Shown here piece after piece: positions 62,070-64,000 of a stretch of 64,000 nt of DNA. The DNA comes from Thiorhodospira sibirica ATCC 700588 (lineage in GTDB: Bacteria > Pseudomonadota > Gammaproteobacteria > Ectothiorhodospirales > Ectothiorhodospiraceae): contig NZ_MU255056.1 in assembly GCF_000227725.2 (NCBI RefSeq), positions 2,339,169-2,403,168 of the forward strand. The letters are read 5' to 3'. A program made the translations under genes and the position numbers. Position 1 is the stretch's first letter; each line of letters begins with the position of its first letter. The notes below the pieces were generated by a model. It had not been told where the DNA came from and made no database searches. It was given only the letters and a program-made list of their open reading frames with translations.

Positions 62070-64000
62070 TGATTCCTAAGAAGCAACAGGCCCTGAGCAC
62101 GGAGGACACAGAAGAGCTTAAAGCATTGGGTGAGCGCGCCCTGATTATGTTGCGCAACGGGGATGTCAGTCTCGCGGAAGAAATGCTCAACCACGGCGAT
62201 GTCAGTCTGGCAGAGCTGGTGGAAAACCTGCGGGTGCATCAGGCGGAACTGGAAATCCAAAATGAAGAGCTGCGGGCGGCACGATTGCAGCAGCAATACG
62301 CCTTTGAGCGCTTCAGTACCTTGTTTAATCTGGCGCCCATGCCTATGCTGGTGATGGATCGTACCGGCTTGATTCTGGAAGGCAACCGGGCGGCGGCCAA
62401 TGTTTTTGGTCTGGAAAATCGCCATCTGCGTCAGCACTTTTTTCGCGCCTTAATCCGCCCGGAAGATCAGGCCAGGGCCTTGGGTGGCTTTTCCGTGGCC
62501 TCCGCGCATGGCGAGGCGCATATCACGGAACTGCATTTCGTGCTTGGTGCAGGGCAGGGCTTTTTGGGCGATTTGCACATTGCCTCACTGCCCGCCGCGC
62601 AGCGTCTGGATGTGTGGTCATTCATCTGCGTGGTCATGGATCAAAGCGACCAGATCCGCCAGCGTGAAATCATCAGTGATGCCGAGCGCGCCAATCGCAT
62701 CATTGCCGAAAAGCTGACCGAGCGGCTCAAGGAAATCCGCTTTTTGCAATATGTGACTGAACAGCTCCAGCACACCGAACAGATTGATATCGCGTTATTG
62801 CAGCGTGTGGTGGATGAACTGCCGAGTGCGATGCGCTTTAGTCACGACATCTCCGCCCGTATCCGGCTCAACCACGATGAAGTCAGCACCGCCAACTTCA
62901 AACACGGCGCCGCGAATATCCGCACACGCATCCGGCTCAATCATCCGCATAAGGGGCTGATTGAGGTTTGCTATCTTGCCGATCCGGCGCATGAACCGCC
63001 GTTTGATTTTTTGCCCGAAGAGCAGGATCTGATCCAGACCCTGGCCGGCATTCTCGGCAACGCCCTGGAACGCGAACACGCCCAGCGCGAGCGGGATCAG
63101 ATCTTTGCCACCTCGGTGGATATGATGTGTGTGGCCGGCTTTGATGGCTATCTCAAACAGCTCAACCCTGCCTGGCAGCGAACTTTGGGCTGGACGGAAA
63201 CACAGATGACCGAGAAGCCCTGGCTGGATTTTGTGCATCCGGAAGATGTCGCCAATACCCTCATGGCCCTGGATGCGCTCAAGACCGGGCAGACGGTGCT
63301 TGAGTTTGAAAACCGCTACCGCTGTCGGGATGGCACCTATCGCTGGCTGGCCTGGAACAGCTACCCTGACATCCCCAATCAGCGCCTGTTTGCGGTGGTG
63401 CGCGACATCACCGAGCGCAAATTACACGAAGATGCCCTGCGCCAGGCAGCGACCGTCTTTGAAAATACCCGCGATGGGGTGATCATCACCGATTTGCAAC
63501 CGCGCATTCTCGGCGTCAATCGCGCCTATACCGACATCACCGGCTATACCCATGATGAGGTCTTTGGCCTGAATCCGCGCATCCTGCAATCGGAACGCCA
63601 CCACAAAGCCTTTTATCAGGCGATGTGGCGCAGCATCAAAGACAACGGCTACTGGCAGGGCGAGATCTGGAACCGACGCAAGAGCGGTGAAATTTATCCG
63701 GAATGGCTCACCATCAGCACCGTGCGCAATGCCGATGGCCAGCCCACCCACTATGTCGGCGTGTTTACCGACATCAGCCGCCTGAAAAAAACCGAGGCCC
63801 GGCTGGAGCATCTCGCCCACCACGACCCGCTAACCGACCTGCCTAACCGTTTACTGTTTTTGTCCCGCGTGCAACACGCCCTGGCCAGTGCGCGACGCCG
63901 TAAAGAAAAGATTGCCGTACTTTTTCTGGATCTGGATCGCTTCAAAACCGTCAATGACAGCCTTGGCCATCCCTCCGGCGATGAGCTCCTGGTCGCCATT
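62069..64000 (+). CDS. PAS-GAF-like sensor with GGDEF domain, truncated by the window end
   Basis: The frame is open from ATG 62069 (overlapping the cheB-cheR stop by one base) to the end of the window, 644 codons. The order is: short helical N-terminus, a PAS domain (~85-200), a region resembling a GAF or linker with a helix (~220-340), PAS/PAC domains at ~345-450 (ending VVRDITERK) and ~455-575 (ending VFTDISRLKKTE), then the start of a GGDEF domain: HHDPLTDLPNR, LFLDLDRFKTVNDSLGH. The GG(D/E)EF active-site loop itself and any EAL domain lie beyond the window. It is probably a diguanylate cyclase acting with the CheB-CheR-PAS protein. Confidence 0.9.
   Translation, partial: MIPKKQQALSTEDTEELKALGERALIMLRNGDVSLAEEMLNHGDVSLAELVENLRVHQAELEIQNEELRAARLQQQYAFERFSTLFNLAPMPMLVMDRTGLILEGNRAAANVFGLENRHLRQHFFRALIRPEDQARALGGFSVASAHGEAHITELHFVLGAGQGFLGDLHIASLPAAQRLDVWSFICVVMDQSDQIRQREIISDAERANRIIAEKLTERLKEIRFLQYVTEQLQHTEQIDIALLQRVVDELPSAMRFSHDISARIRLNHDEVSTANFKHGAANIRTRIRLNHPHKGLIEVCYLADPAHEPPFDFLPEEQDLIQTLAGILGNALEREHAQRERDQIFATSVDMMCVAGFDGYLKQLNPAWQRTLGWTETQMTEKPWLDFVHPEDVANTLMALDALKTGQTVLEFENRYRCRDGTYRWLAWNSYPDIPNQRLFAVVRDITERKLHEDALRQAATVFENTRDGVIITDLQPRILGVNRAYTDITGYTHDEVFGLNPRILQSERHHKAFYQAMWRSIKDNGYWQGEIWNRRKSGEIYPEWLTISTVRNADGQPTHYVGVFTDISRLKKTEARLEHLAHHDPLTDLPNRLLFLSRVQHALASARRRKEKIAVLFLDLDRFKTVNDSLGHPSGDELLVAI

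Noticed and set aside
1-64000. CRISPR arrays, prophage, integron
   Set aside because: No regularly spaced direct repeats, no cas genes, no phage structural or integrase genes and no attC-like series were seen.

Overview
The window looks like a chromosomal segment of a gammaproteobacterium. DksA, PcnB, MutS, ErpA, GlyA, Nth, an Slp lipoprotein pair and a degenerate RibBX-type riboflavin enzyme all fit that class. A hydroxysqualene synthase (HpnC), a group-2 Mrp/Mnh antiporter, menaquinone genes, a methylcitrate-cycle set and a broken MtrB/PioB-type outer-membrane gene suggest a salt- or alkali-tolerant chemolithotroph or phototroph, for example an Ectothiorhodospiraceae/Chromatiales relative. 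That placement is inference. No rRNA is present to confirm it.

Layout. 1-1160: truncated ISNCY-type insertion sequence. 1.4-7.1 kb: SDR oxidoreductase and lipA, then prpC, prpB and a GntR/FCD regulator on the minus strand, with a structured IS200/IS605-like non-coding element between prpB and prpC. 7.1-15.0 kb (minus): hpnC, a Nudix-ThiE fusion and mnhG-F-E-D-C-AB. 15.3-17.1 kb: ribE and ribBX. 17.3-19.4 kb: a TnpB element with a divergent small DNA-binding-like gene and a palindromic operator, next to the 3' stump of mtrB/pioB. 19.5-30.3 kb: pcnB, nth, a lipoprotein-vWA-ABC ATPase cassette, mutS and prpE. 30.5-35.6 kb: tRNA-Lys, a complete type I secretion trio and a candidate small RNA. 35.7-39.7 kb: menF-menD-menB. 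39.9-43.1 kb: structured repeat copy A, erpA, a lipoate-protein ligase and glyA. 43.2-50.5 kb (minus): thiD-thiE, a periplasmic binding protein and a 1531-residue hybrid kinase. 50.8-54.5 kb: a tail-anchored receiver protein, an HDOD protein and two Slp lipoproteins. 54.6-56.1 kb: complete ISNCY copy with an 18-bp target duplication. 56.2-64 kb: dksA, structured repeat copy B, an AAA ATPase/nuclease, a CheB-CheR-PAS protein and a PAS-GGDEF protein that runs off the end.

How genes work together. prpB, prpC and, 22 kb away, prpE supply most of propionate oxidation; the methylcitrate dehydratase is not here. menF-D-B are three sequential menaquinone steps. lipA and the lipoate ligase both serve lipoylation. 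thiD and thiE plus the Nudix-ThiE fusion serve thiamine synthesis. The 43-64 kb part is rich in signal transduction.

The most unusual item is a 335-bp highly folded repeat present twice in inverted orientation (39899-40233 minus, 56758-57092 plus). The copies differ at only eight bases, six of them in one hairpin, where a UUCG tetraloop in one copy is replaced by a GCAA (GNRA) tetraloop in the other and the stem stays paired. That is the mark of a selected RNA structure, and I do not recognise the family.
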